Assembly: GCF_905196875.1 (NCBI RefSeq)
Contig: NZ_CAJJWO010000014.1
Location: 23,448-87,447, forward strand
Length of the DNA stretch: 64,000 nt
Direction of reading: 5' to 3'
Source: an uncultured Parabacteroides sp.
Lineage (GTDB): Bacteria > Bacteroidota > Bacteroidia > Bacteroidales > Tannerellaceae
Made by a program: the position numbers and the translations under genes. The notes under the pieces were generated by a model. It was not told the origin of the DNA and ran no database searches. It was given only the letters and a program-made list of their open reading frames with translations. Every line of letters starts with the position of its first letter. The first letter of the stretch is position 1. Below are positions 1 through 7,624 of the stretch, piece by piece.

Positions 1-1
1 T

Positions 2-100
2 AACTATGAAAAGTATGTTGTGTCTCTTGATGATTTTTCTTTTCCTTCCAATAAAGGGATACAGCATATTCAGGCTTGGAAGCTGGCGGAAATTATCTGA
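2..100 (+). CDS. C-terminal end of an unidentified protein (partial)
   Basis: An open frame enters from the left edge and runs 32 codons to a TGA at 98-100. The residues end in a stretch reading HIQAWKLAEII, a plausible real C-terminus, but it is too short to name a family. The next gene follows within 10 to 30 bases on the same strand, so the two may be cotranscribed. It could also be a chance open frame. Confidence 0.35.
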   Translation, partial: NYEKYVVSLDDFSFPSNKGIQHIQAWKLAEII

Positions 101-128
101 TTAACTTATAATGACACACGACAAACGA

Positions 129-1985
129 ATGAAAAGCGCTTTTTACCTTATATTCTGTCTGTTAACTTTTGTGATGTGTAATAAACGCTCTGAAGTATTG
201 CCGCCTGAGTTAGTGCATGCCGAATCTTTAATGTTGAGCCATCCGGACAGTGCTCTGGCTATTCTTGATTCAATGAAGATACCGTCTCCTGAAGATGAAT
301 TACAGTATGCTACCTGGTGTTTGCTTACCACACAGGCTCGAGATAAAAATTACCTGAAACATACATCGGATTCTTTAATAAATAGAGCTCTCGAATATTT
401 TGAAAAGCAGGATGATCCGCTGAGGAAGGCAACAGCCTTGTATTATGAAGGACGTGTAAATTACGATATGAATAGGGCAGAGGAAGCTGCAACATTCTAT
501 TTACGTGCACGGGATGTAGCAAAGAATACAACGGATTATAATTTGCTCTGTTTGATAAATTCCCATTTGGGAACATTGTATCTTCATAGGGACTTATGTA
601 CTCAAACAACTGAAGCTTATAAGCTTGCTCATGATTACTCCCTGTTATTGGGAGACAGCGCAACTATATCATACTCTTTTTCTTATTTGGGGCGTGCTTC
701 TATAATCTGTGGCAATATGGAAAAGGCTGTGGAATATTATAAGGAAGCAATAGATATTGCCGAACAATGTCGAAGTCAAAGGGCTTTGACTTCGGCTTGT
801 GCAGAAATAGCAATGGCATATACCAGAATGGGGGAGTTGGATTCGTCTTTGTATTATCAGGTAAAATCGCTAGGTATAGCTGAAAGATCTGGTTCCCTTG
901 ATGTTTCACAGATACGTTTGGGTATAGGAGAGACATATCGGTTGATGGAGCAGTTTGATTCGGCTTATTACTATTTAGAAAGTGCGTTGAATACGACGAA
1001 TGTATATGTCAAAAAAAATGCAAGCCAGGAATTATACTATTTGTATCGGGATTTCGGAAAATATAAAGAAGCGATAGCGCATAATGATTTATATCGAATG
1101 TATATGGATTCGGTAGAGAATATTAATCGTAGTATGAAGGTGGCTGAAATACAGGTAAAATATGACCGGCAAAAGCTTTTAAATGAAAATAATAAATTGT
1201 TGATTCAGAAAAGTCATTTTATAAAAAGTGCTTTGTCCATTCTGATCTTATTGCTTATACTAATCGGTTCATTGATATTTGTCTACCAACGTAAATTATT
1301 ACGTAAAGAGCGTGATGTTCTGGAAACGAAAAAACAGTTACAGTCTCATTTAGTTCATTTGCATGAGAATGAATCTGTTATCAGAAAGAATGAAGACCTG
1401 ATCAAATCATTATCTTTGCAAATAGAAGAGAATACGGAACTACAGGAATCTTTGCAGGATAGGATTTTTGAAATTGAATGTATTCGCCAAAAGAATGAAT
1501 CACTACTTGGTCAAAATAAGCTTTTACAGGAGAATATAGAGAACTACATTTATAAGTTACAGGAAAAAGGAATTGAGATAGAGACTTATGAATGTTTGGC
1601 AGTTCAAAATACAGTATTGCATGACCGTGAAAAGTTTCTTTGTAACGAATTGGTAAAACGAATAGAAACATTAAATAACCTGGCAGTATCTCCTCGTTAT
1701 ATAACAGATGATAAGTGGACTGAAATATTCGATTTAGTAAATATGGTCTATGAGGATTTAACTTATCGTCTGCAGAAAGATTTCCCCACATTAACGGATA
1801 GTGATCTCCGGATTTGTTGCCTGATAAAATTACATTTGGGCAACTCCGTTATAGCCACCTTAACGGGAATTTCCTCTTCTTCCGTAACTAAACGGAAACA
1901 GCGTTTAAAAGAACGTATCAGCCAACATTTGGTTTCTCCCCTGGATAGGGAAATTTCAGTCGACGCTTTTATTTGGGAATACTGA
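129..1985 (+). CDS. TPR membrane regulator with C-terminal helix-turn-helix
   Basis: A protein of about 618 residues. I start it at the ATG at 129, which places a lipoprotein-like signal (hydrophobic run ending in VMC) at the N-terminus; an ATG at 111 adds six polar residues. Residues roughly 60-350 are tetratricopeptide helices with many Y-Y/A-Y repeats, followed by one membrane segment (SALSILILLLILIGSLIF), a long coiled coil, and a C-terminal LuxR-like helix-turn-helix (TDSDLRICCLIKLHLG then SSSVTKRKQRLKERI). This architecture is common in Bacteroidales, where such proteins are thought to couple an envelope signal to transcription. It precedes a DUF3244 gene and pilus genes, which are candidate targets; that link is inferred from position only. 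The N-terminus could be a plain signal peptide or signal anchor instead. Confidence 0.8.
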   Translation: MKSAFYLIFCLLTFVMCNKRSEVLPPELVHAESLMLSHPDSALAILDSMKIPSPEDELQYATWCLLTTQARDKNYLKHTSDSLINRALEYFEKQDDPLRKATALYYEGRVNYDMNRAEEAATFYLRARDVAKNTTDYNLLCLINSHLGTLYLHRDLCTQTTEAYKLAHDYSLLLGDSATISYSFSYLGRASIICGNMEKAVEYYKEAIDIAEQCRSQRALTSACAEIAMAYTRMGELDSSLYYQVKSLGIAERSGSLDVSQIRLGIGETYRLMEQFDSAYYYLESALNTTNVYVKKNASQELYYLYRDFGKYKEAIAHNDLYRMYMDSVENINRSMKVAEIQVKYDRQKLLNENNKLLIQKSHFIKSALSILILLLILIGSLIFVYQRKLLRKERDVLETKKQLQSHLVHLHENESVIRKNEDLIKSLSLQIEENTELQESLQDRIFEIECIRQKNESLLGQNKLLQENIENYIYKLQEKGIEIETYECLAVQNTVLHDREKFLCNELVKRIETLNNLAVSPRYITDDKWTEIFDLVNMVYEDLTYRLQKDFPTLTDSDLRICCLIKLHLGNSVIATLTGISSSSVTKRKQRLKERISQHLVSPLDREISVDAFIWEY

Positions 1986-2098
1986 AAATTGATTTGTCCG
2001 TATTCTACGGATATAATAGATTGTAATTGTTTTATTAATAGTGTTTTACGATTTATGGATGTCCACATTGATTCTATCCTTGTTTGTTGCAAAATACA

Positions 2099-2106
2099 TA
2101 TCTTTG
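2099..2106 (+). promoter_or_regulatory. Possible -7 box (TAnnTTTG) before the DUF3244 gene
   Basis: TATCTTTG matches the Bacteroidetes -7 consensus and lies 33 bases before the ATG at 2139. The upstream -33 element is poor: CTTG with a 16-base spacer instead of TTTG with about 19. Treat it as a candidate only. Confidence 0.35.
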
Positions 2107-2138
2107 TTATGTATTAATCATTTTAAATAGTTAAAATC

Positions 2139-2546
2139 ATGGTAAAGGGTAAAAAAATGTTTACATGGATTGTATGTGTATTTTTTGTACTTATTTTTGG
2201 TGGATTAATAGTACAGGATTTGTCTGCAAAGACAATGTCCGCAGTTACATTTGGCGGTTGGTGGACAGAAGGACATCGTTCTGCTTCGGGAGTTGTTCCT
2301 ATTTCTGCTGTTATTAATGGTGATATCTTATCTATTCAAAGTAGCAGCCAACGTTCCGATATCATTGTACGAATATCGAAAGATGGCATAGTTCTTTATG
2401 AAGCGAGGGTTTCGGCTTCAGAAGCAGAATATACTATGATTGATTTAGGCGGTTTAGATGCAGATACGTATGTTCTGGATCTGACAAACCAATGGGGAGA
2501 TCACCTATATGGAATATTTGAAAAAGAAGGAAGTAATAGTCTATAG
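2139..2546 (+). CDS. DUF3244 family small secreted protein
   Basis: A 135-residue protein with an N-terminal signal (hydrophobic residues about 8-25, ending near LSAKTMS) and a single compact beta-rich domain. The pattern is that of DUF3244: a short strand-rich repeat with ISKDGIVLYEARVSASEA followed by a D-x-YVLDLTNQWGDHLYG ending. Members are small exported Bacteroidetes proteins of unknown function, often beside TPR-type regulators, as here. A second in-frame ATG at 2157 (M7) is possible. It sits alone between the regulator and a hairpin terminator, so it is probably a monocistronic transcript. I can say nothing about its biochemical role. Confidence 0.75.
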   Translation: MVKGKKMFTWIVCVFFVLIFGGLIVQDLSAKTMSAVTFGGWWTEGHRSASGVVPISAVINGDILSIQSSSQRSDIIVRISKDGIVLYEARVSASEAEYTMIDLGGLDADTYVLDLTNQWGDHLYGIFEKEGSNSL

Positions 2547-2928
2547 GTAATAAGATGTTTGCAAAGTGTTTTGAGAGTGTGTGAAACCGACTAGCTATTT
2601 AGGTAGTGGTAAAATCAAGTGAATAGAGTTTATATTTCATATATAGGCTCTATTTTTTTATTTATATTGATCATTTATATCTGATTTACCTTGCGTTTTA
2701 ATGGTTTTTTCTAATGATTTTTTGCTATAATTGAATGTCTATTACTTTAACTTTTATACGACTGATATTTAACCAAAAAGGGGATTTACTTATTAAACAA
2801 AACTTTTTCATCATCTGTTCTATACTCAAATTTACAAAAATATACTTCCTCTGTCCTTTCCTTGTATTAAAATGACTCTGGTCGGTATTTTAGGTGTTAA
2901 GTTAATCACAAGATAAATTTGTTTTATT
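2547..2928. other. Intergenic region of 382 bases
   Basis: Very AT-rich. It contains the terminator at 2622-2659 and otherwise no open frame, tRNA or clear Bacteroidetes promoter that I can find. The promoter for the pilus genes must lie in its right half, but no good TAnnTTTG box is visible there. Confidence 0.6.
2622..2659 (+). terminator. Rho-independent terminator after the DUF3244 gene
   Basis: AATAGAG (2622-2628) pairs with CTCTATT (2648-2654), with a further TATAT/ATATA inner pairing, and runs into a tract of seven T residues. Confidence 0.7.
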
Positions 2929-3801
2929 ATGGGAAGAATTGTGTATTTTCTTCATGCCATTGGTATGCTTTTTTTGTTGTCATCTTGTATAAAAGAAGAT
3001 ATGGATGATTGTGTGATAACACACACTGTAAAAGTATATGTAAAGGATAAGAATTATTCAAATATAGAGAGTGTTTTTCAGCTGGTAAAAAAAGATGAAA
3101 ACTTGCCTTATCGTGCATTTGTTAGTACAGTGCATTATCAGTTACGTGATATAAAAACCGGACAGATTGTTGAAGAAACGTCAGATAATGCATTAAGTGG
3201 AAGTGACCAGTTCTATACAATTCAGTTCAATAATTTGCCTCAGGGTAATTATAATCTTACTGTGTGGGGGAATATACAATCGGATACGGCAACCGGTATT
3301 TTACATAATAATGGTAATGAGTTGACAGATACTTATGTTGCCAATAAAAATATCACTTTTACTTCCGAGCCTTCTTCCGACCTGTTAATGCTGGAGAGAG
3401 CTAAGGGTGATTTGCTTCTGCTTTGTTCGAATTTCCCGTCTGAGATAACGCAGGTAGAAGAAAAAGTGACTTCATTATATGATACGGTAGATCCTTATTT
3501 GAAGTATACGGGGAATACGACTGTTCTCAAAACTGGGCCTGTTAAACCTCTTATTGAGACCGTGCTGGCACCTTCTGTGGCGGGGGGAAGTTCGAAGTTA
3601 AACCTTCGTTTCTTTTCCGATACTTCCGGGAATGCATCTAAGGAACTTGTTGTTCCGGAAATACCTCTTATAATGAATCGAAATCAGGTAACTGCGGTGG
3701 AGGTTAACTATAATAAGATCACCGACGCATTGGAGATATGGACGTATGTCGATGGTGAGTGGACTATGATCCATCATTTGGATATCTTAAACACCAAATA
3801 A
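2929..3801 (+). CDS. FimB/Mfa2-like pilus anchor lipoprotein
   Basis: A 290-residue lipoprotein: signal peptide with lipobox LLSSC (Cys20), followed by a short acidic linker and the DDC-x-HTVKVYVKD start typical of FimB/Mfa2 proteins. In Porphyromonas these anchor type V pili to the outer membrane and terminate polymer growth. The rest is a predicted two-lobe beta fold. Unlike its three downstream neighbours it has no hydrophobic-TR-A/T site in its N-terminal 70 residues, which fits an anchor that is not processed. It begins a four-gene run with short gaps (42, 12 and 13 bases). Family membership is inferred from pattern; the ligand or surface target cannot be read from sequence. Confidence 0.7.
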   Translation: MGRIVYFLHAIGMLFLLSSCIKEDMDDCVITHTVKVYVKDKNYSNIESVFQLVKKDENLPYRAFVSTVHYQLRDIKTGQIVEETSDNALSGSDQFYTIQFNNLPQGNYNLTVWGNIQSDTATGILHNNGNELTDTYVANKNITFTSEPSSDLLMLERAKGDLLLLCSNFPSEITQVEEKVTSLYDTVDPYLKYTGNTTVLKTGPVKPLIETVLAPSVAGGSSKLNLRFFSDTSGNASKELVVPEIPLIMNRNQVTAVEVNYNKITDALEIWTYVDGEWTMIHHLDILNTK

Positions 3802-3843
3802 TATATTCTTTTTTCTAGTTATTTACTTTAATAATTTCGGCTT

Positions 3844-4917
3844 ATGAAAAGTGTTGTTTTTTTATCAGTAATTTCTTTACTGATGTTTGCCTCATGTTCA
3901 AATGAAGACAACGTAGATCCTGTAGAGAGTGAAAACGGTTCAGTGACTTTTGAACTGTCAGCAGTGAATGAAATAGAGAGTGGCTCGGTGACACGTGCTC
4001 CGGTTTATAGCCAGGAGGCCACTCAGCATGTAACCCAGGTGGATGTGTATGCTTTTAAAAAGAGTGGTTCAGATTATCTTTTTGAGAAATCGTACAATAT
4101 TGCAGGCTGGACGGACGGTACGACTTTCAAACGTTTTTCCGTTCCGGAAGAGAATAAACTGGCTATGGGAGATTATAAGTTCCTGGCGGTTGGAGTCGGA
4201 GCGGATAATCAGTTTGCGATAACATCACCTACTGCTTCCACGACTAAGTTTGAAGATATGGTGGCTACTATTGCTACGACAGGTAATGAAACGGAGATAT
4301 TTGCCGGTTCTACCCCTTATACGATCATCGCCCAGGGTAGCCGTGTCAGTATCCAGATGACTCGTCAGATTGCCGGTGTTCTGGGATATTTCAAGAATGT
4401 ACCGACAACGGTAGACGGAACTGCTGTTAAGTACCTGCGGCTTTCTGTATCGGCCACCAATAAAGTGACGAACCTTTCTACAGGTGCCGGATCGACAGCG
4501 GGAACCAGTCCGTACAATATTATCGATATCGACCTTTCTATACAAGGTACAGCGAATGATGTTTATACCGGAAATACGGTTGGGTCTGGTGTAGTCAAAG
4601 TTGCGAATTCACAGCTTAGCGGTAAATATCTGGTTCCTGTTAGTGCTATTACAATGACTTTAGGCTTGTACGATGCAAGTGGAACAGCACTCAGGACATG
4701 GGCAGTTTCTTCTCCAGGAACAGGTACGAGCTTTGATATTCTGGCTAACCATTTTTATACGTTAGGTAGAAAAGTGACTTCAGGCAGTACAGTTGGAGAT
4801 CCGGATGATCCGAACGATGACGATAATCCGATCGACTTGCTGACAGATCAAACAATCACCATCACTATCTCTCCTAACTGGGTGGCTATTCACGATTTGG
4901 TTTTACAGACTCCTTAA
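3844..4917 (+). CDS. Fimbrillin-like type V pilus subunit
   Basis: A 357-residue lipoprotein with lipobox MFASC (Cys18). After an acidic linker it carries a SVTFELSA strand and the sequence SVTRAPVY, with Arg51 in the place where FimA-type pilins are cut by an Arg-specific protease to release the strand-acceptor groove. A VDVYAFK segment follows, as in fimbrillin-family N-lobes. It lies directly after the anchor gene and before two further lipoproteins, so it is the best candidate for a main stalk subunit, although expression level cannot be seen. The acidic DPDDPNDDDNP stretch near residue 320 is a likely flexible loop. It could equally be an accessory Mfa-type subunit. Confidence 0.65.
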   Translation: MKSVVFLSVISLLMFASCSNEDNVDPVESENGSVTFELSAVNEIESGSVTRAPVYSQEATQHVTQVDVYAFKKSGSDYLFEKSYNIAGWTDGTTFKRFSVPEENKLAMGDYKFLAVGVGADNQFAITSPTASTTKFEDMVATIATTGNETEIFAGSTPYTIIAQGSRVSIQMTRQIAGVLGYFKNVPTTVDGTAVKYLRLSVSATNKVTNLSTGAGSTAGTSPYNIIDIDLSIQGTANDVYTGNTVGSGVVKVANSQLSGKYLVPVSAITMTLGLYDASGTALRTWAVSSPGTGTSFDILANHFYTLGRKVTSGSTVGDPDDPNDDDNPIDLLTDQTITITISPNWVAIHDLVLQTP

Positions 4918-4929
4918 ACTGAATGTCGT

Positions 4930-5967
4930 ATGAATATTATGCGTCGGACAATAGATCTTTATTTTGGGGCCGCTCTCCTGGCCTCTTTATGGCTGGGAGG
5001 GTGTTCTACGGATGATATTCCTCTCGATCAGGAAGTCGGAACGGTTTCTGTTCCTTTGTCGATCATGGAAGAAGGGGGCAATCTCACCCGTGCGTTGGGA
5101 GATGCTACCCCTTCTGTGAATCGGGTATTGATCCTGCCGTTTAAAAAGACGAATGAATCCCTGGCGAATGATCCGGTCAATTTTGTACCGGATTATACGT
5201 CCGCCAAACAGATAGATCTAAATGCATTCCCTTTGAATACGGCTATGCTCCGGATGACTACCGGCTCGACATACCAGTTAATGGTGATCGGTTATAACCG
5301 GAATGATTATGACTTCGCTAATCCGGCCGCTTCCGGTAGACGTTTCGACCTGGGAATATCCGGTCGTCCGTCAACCCTGGCCGATGTGAATTTGAAGTTG
5401 ATCAATGCAACGGATGTTCCCGAACTGTTTTCCTGTATGGGGAATGGATATAATGGAACTGTTTCGGTTGGAGGATTATTTAAACCCGAGCAGATAAATA
5501 ATATAAAAGGGACGTTAAACAGGATTTCCAGTGGATTAACGCTGAATATTACCAATATTCCCGCCTATGTGAGCTCTATCCGTTTGAGAGCCGAACAGCT
5601 GGTTACGGCAGTGAAGGCTGCCGATGGTACGCCTGTTCAATGGCAGGTTGTCGGTGACACCGGGGTAAGGACACTGGGGTTATTAGCTCCCGCATCCGGT
5701 AAAGTCACATTCAATACGTTTATGTTGCCTACTTTGGATGCACGTAAAACGCTTTTATATCTGGATGTTATTTATGCGGGTATTACGGAGCAGTACACGG
5801 TGAAGATTGCTGATGTCGCCAATGTTGTCTCCGGCAATCGAATAATATTCTCACCGAACCATTGGGTACGGATTGATGGTGATTACAACAAAATCAACCT
5901 GGGTTTTACCTTGTCCAATAATATTAATCTGGATGATAATGCCTGGGATGGTATTCAAAACTATTAA
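4930..5967 (+). CDS. Pilus-associated lipoprotein (type V pilus accessory or subunit)
   Basis: A 345-residue lipoprotein; the lipobox is WLGGC (Cys25) and an NLTRALGD site places Arg54 for possible protease maturation. Strand-rich throughout, with a VNRVLILPFKK segment resembling fimbrillin N-lobes and a NHWVRIDGDYNKINL C-terminus. The start at 4930 follows the previous stop by 12 bases; M4 is a possible alternative. Its order in the cluster corresponds to accessory tip-type subunits (FimC/D/E or Mfa3/4 in Porphyromonas), but the similarity I can judge by eye is only general. Confidence 0.6.
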   Translation: MNIMRRTIDLYFGAALLASLWLGGCSTDDIPLDQEVGTVSVPLSIMEEGGNLTRALGDATPSVNRVLILPFKKTNESLANDPVNFVPDYTSAKQIDLNAFPLNTAMLRMTTGSTYQLMVIGYNRNDYDFANPAASGRRFDLGISGRPSTLADVNLKLINATDVPELFSCMGNGYNGTVSVGGLFKPEQINNIKGTLNRISSGLTLNITNIPAYVSSIRLRAEQLVTAVKAADGTPVQWQVVGDTGVRTLGLLAPASGKVTFNTFMLPTLDARKTLLYLDVIYAGITEQYTVKIADVANVVSGNRIIFSPNHWVRIDGDYNKINLGFTLSNNINLDDNAWDGIQNY

Positions 5968-5980
5968 AAGAGTAACGAAG

Positions 5981-7483
5981 ATGAAGACATTTATTCTTGT
6001 TTGGGTTGGTTTGCTTCCGCTCTTGCTTTTTGCTGCCTGTGAGAAGGAAGAATTGGTGCCCGTTGAAACGGAAAAGCCGGCAGAGACTCCTGATGACGGA
6101 GGCTCCGGTGTTGTCCCGGAGGGATATTTTGTAGTAACATTCTCACCGGAAAGCGGTATGACCCGGACACCTGTGAGTGGCCTCGATGGGCGGGTTCGTC
6201 ATCTTCGTTACCTTGTTTATAATGAATCAGGAACGTTTGTAAAGGAAAAAGAGGTGTTACCGCTGACTTCCGGAACAACAACCTGGCCATTATCTGCTAT
6301 AAGAGATACTTTGCCAAGGGGAGTCTATACGGCTGTTTTTCTGGCAAACACGGATAAGAACTTATTCCCTTACCCTGTTACGGGTGGTGGACAGGGAGTG
6401 GCAGATGTGTTACTGAACTATAAAGGGCAGATGTCGGATGCGCGTATCGTATTGCCCAACGGCCCTTTTTCCGATACGTCGGAATATTATGAGGCAAAGG
6501 TGAGTTTTTCTCCTGCTGTGCCGAACCCGAATATCGTGTTACAACGGATCATTGGAATGTTCAAGGTGCATCGTAACTTTGTGGATGCACAGACAGCCCT
6601 TAACCAACTTGTTAACAATATTGTTACACAGATCAATTATAAGAATTATATACAGACAACGGTGGGAGGAACCGCTCCCGGCTCATTGCGATATTTATTG
6701 AAACAGATCCCGGCTCTTGCGCTTCTTGATGCTACGGTAAATGTTGTTGCCGATGCTTTACTGATCCCCGTAACAAATGCTCTTTACGACATTTTGTTGC
6801 AACAACTGGTCAATCAGATCGGGTTGGCGTTGACCGGAAATGCTAATCAGCAGGGTGCGCTTAGCGGAATCGGTGTTTTATTGAATCCTTGGGTGGGCGA
6901 TTCTGCTCGTACGGCCATTGTCAGTATCAATAATTTCCCGAAATCGGTTGATCTGAGCAATAACGTGACAGACTACTATACCGGAGTGAACAGATTCAGG
7001 TTTAATTTTACCGGTGGAAGTGTTTACAGTGAAAAAGATATCCTTATCCGTGGTTTTCATGGTAGTTTTGATGTACGCCGTATCAGTGCCATACGTGACG
7101 GGCTTATATCCGGTTTTCTGATTGAGAATACGATTGACGGGCCTCTTTTGCTGAATGGTGCTTTTATCGATATTACAGATCCGGTAACGGCTAATGTGGC
7201 GACGAATATGCGTTATAAGGCCGATTACTCCTTTGTTGACTTAGGGCTTAAATCATATACCCAGCAAACCGATGGAAACCATTCGCTTACGCTGAGTGTA
7301 AAACTTGGAAATATTGCGAATATCGATGGCATACTGGGAGGAATACCTCTGCTGGGTGCTATATTGGGAACAGTTTTGACCTCTATAAAAAATATTACAG
7401 TTTCCGTCCCTGTTAATCTACCTTTGCTAGGTGTGGATAACCTGCAATTGTCGGGTAGCTGGAGTGCGGTGACATCTTATTGA
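5981..7483 (+). CDS. Large pilus-cluster lipoprotein, probable tip component
   Basis: A 500-residue lipoprotein with lipobox LLFAAC (Cys20), a Pro/Asp-rich linker and a GMTRTPVSG site (Arg62) matching the maturation-type sites of the two upstream proteins. I start it at the ATG at 5981, 13 bases after the preceding stop; a frame opening at 5873 inside the previous gene lacks a signal peptide before this point. The first 200 residues resemble a fimbrillin lobe (VRHLRYLVYNESGTFV), while the remainder is an unfamiliar stretch rich in I/L/N repeats. The larger size and last position suggest a tip adhesin, as for FimD-like proteins. Function is an inference from context. Confidence 0.6.
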   Translation: MKTFILVWVGLLPLLLFAACEKEELVPVETEKPAETPDDGGSGVVPEGYFVVTFSPESGMTRTPVSGLDGRVRHLRYLVYNESGTFVKEKEVLPLTSGTTTWPLSAIRDTLPRGVYTAVFLANTDKNLFPYPVTGGGQGVADVLLNYKGQMSDARIVLPNGPFSDTSEYYEAKVSFSPAVPNPNIVLQRIIGMFKVHRNFVDAQTALNQLVNNIVTQINYKNYIQTTVGGTAPGSLRYLLKQIPALALLDATVNVVADALLIPVTNALYDILLQQLVNQIGLALTGNANQQGALSGIGVLLNPWVGDSARTAIVSINNFPKSVDLSNNVTDYYTGVNRFRFNFTGGSVYSEKDILIRGFHGSFDVRRISAIRDGLISGFLIENTIDGPLLLNGAFIDITDPVTANVATNMRYKADYSFVDLGLKSYTQQTDGNHSLTLSVKLGNIANIDGILGGIPLLGAILGTVLTSIKNITVSVPVNLPLLGVDNLQLSGSWSAVTSY

Positions 7484-7572
7484 TTTGTCCATCTATGACT
7501 TTCATATTTTCCGGGAAAAGAGGTTGTGGGGAATGATGAGGCTTATAACTTTAAGTTAAAGTGTTACTTAGC

Positions 7573-7603
7573 TTTGTATACTTGAGCAAAAAAGCTACTT
7601 TTG
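7573..7603 (+). promoter_or_regulatory. Bacteroidetes-type promoter of the aryl polyene operon
   Basis: TTTG (7573-7576), a 19-base spacer, then TACTTTTG (7596-7603): an exact match to the primary sigma factor consensus of Bacteroidetes. The start point would fall near 7610, leaving a leader of about 15 bases before the ATG at 7625. This also argues against any translation start inside the promoter at 7601. Confidence 0.8.
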
Positions 7604-7624
7604 CACGAGAATATAAAGGAATAT

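Noticed and set aside
2547..2928. A small gene or tRNA in the AT-rich gap
   Set aside because: No open frame with a start signal and no cloverleaf pattern could be found.
5873..5980. Upstream extension of the last pilus lipoprotein
   Set aside because: It overlaps the previous gene by 95 bases and would bury the signal peptide and lipobox that begin at 5981.
7601..7624. TTG start for the ammonia-lyase adding eight residues
   Set aside because: The codon overlaps the -7 box TACTTTTG and lies before the expected transcription start; the ATG at 7625 has a ribosome binding site.
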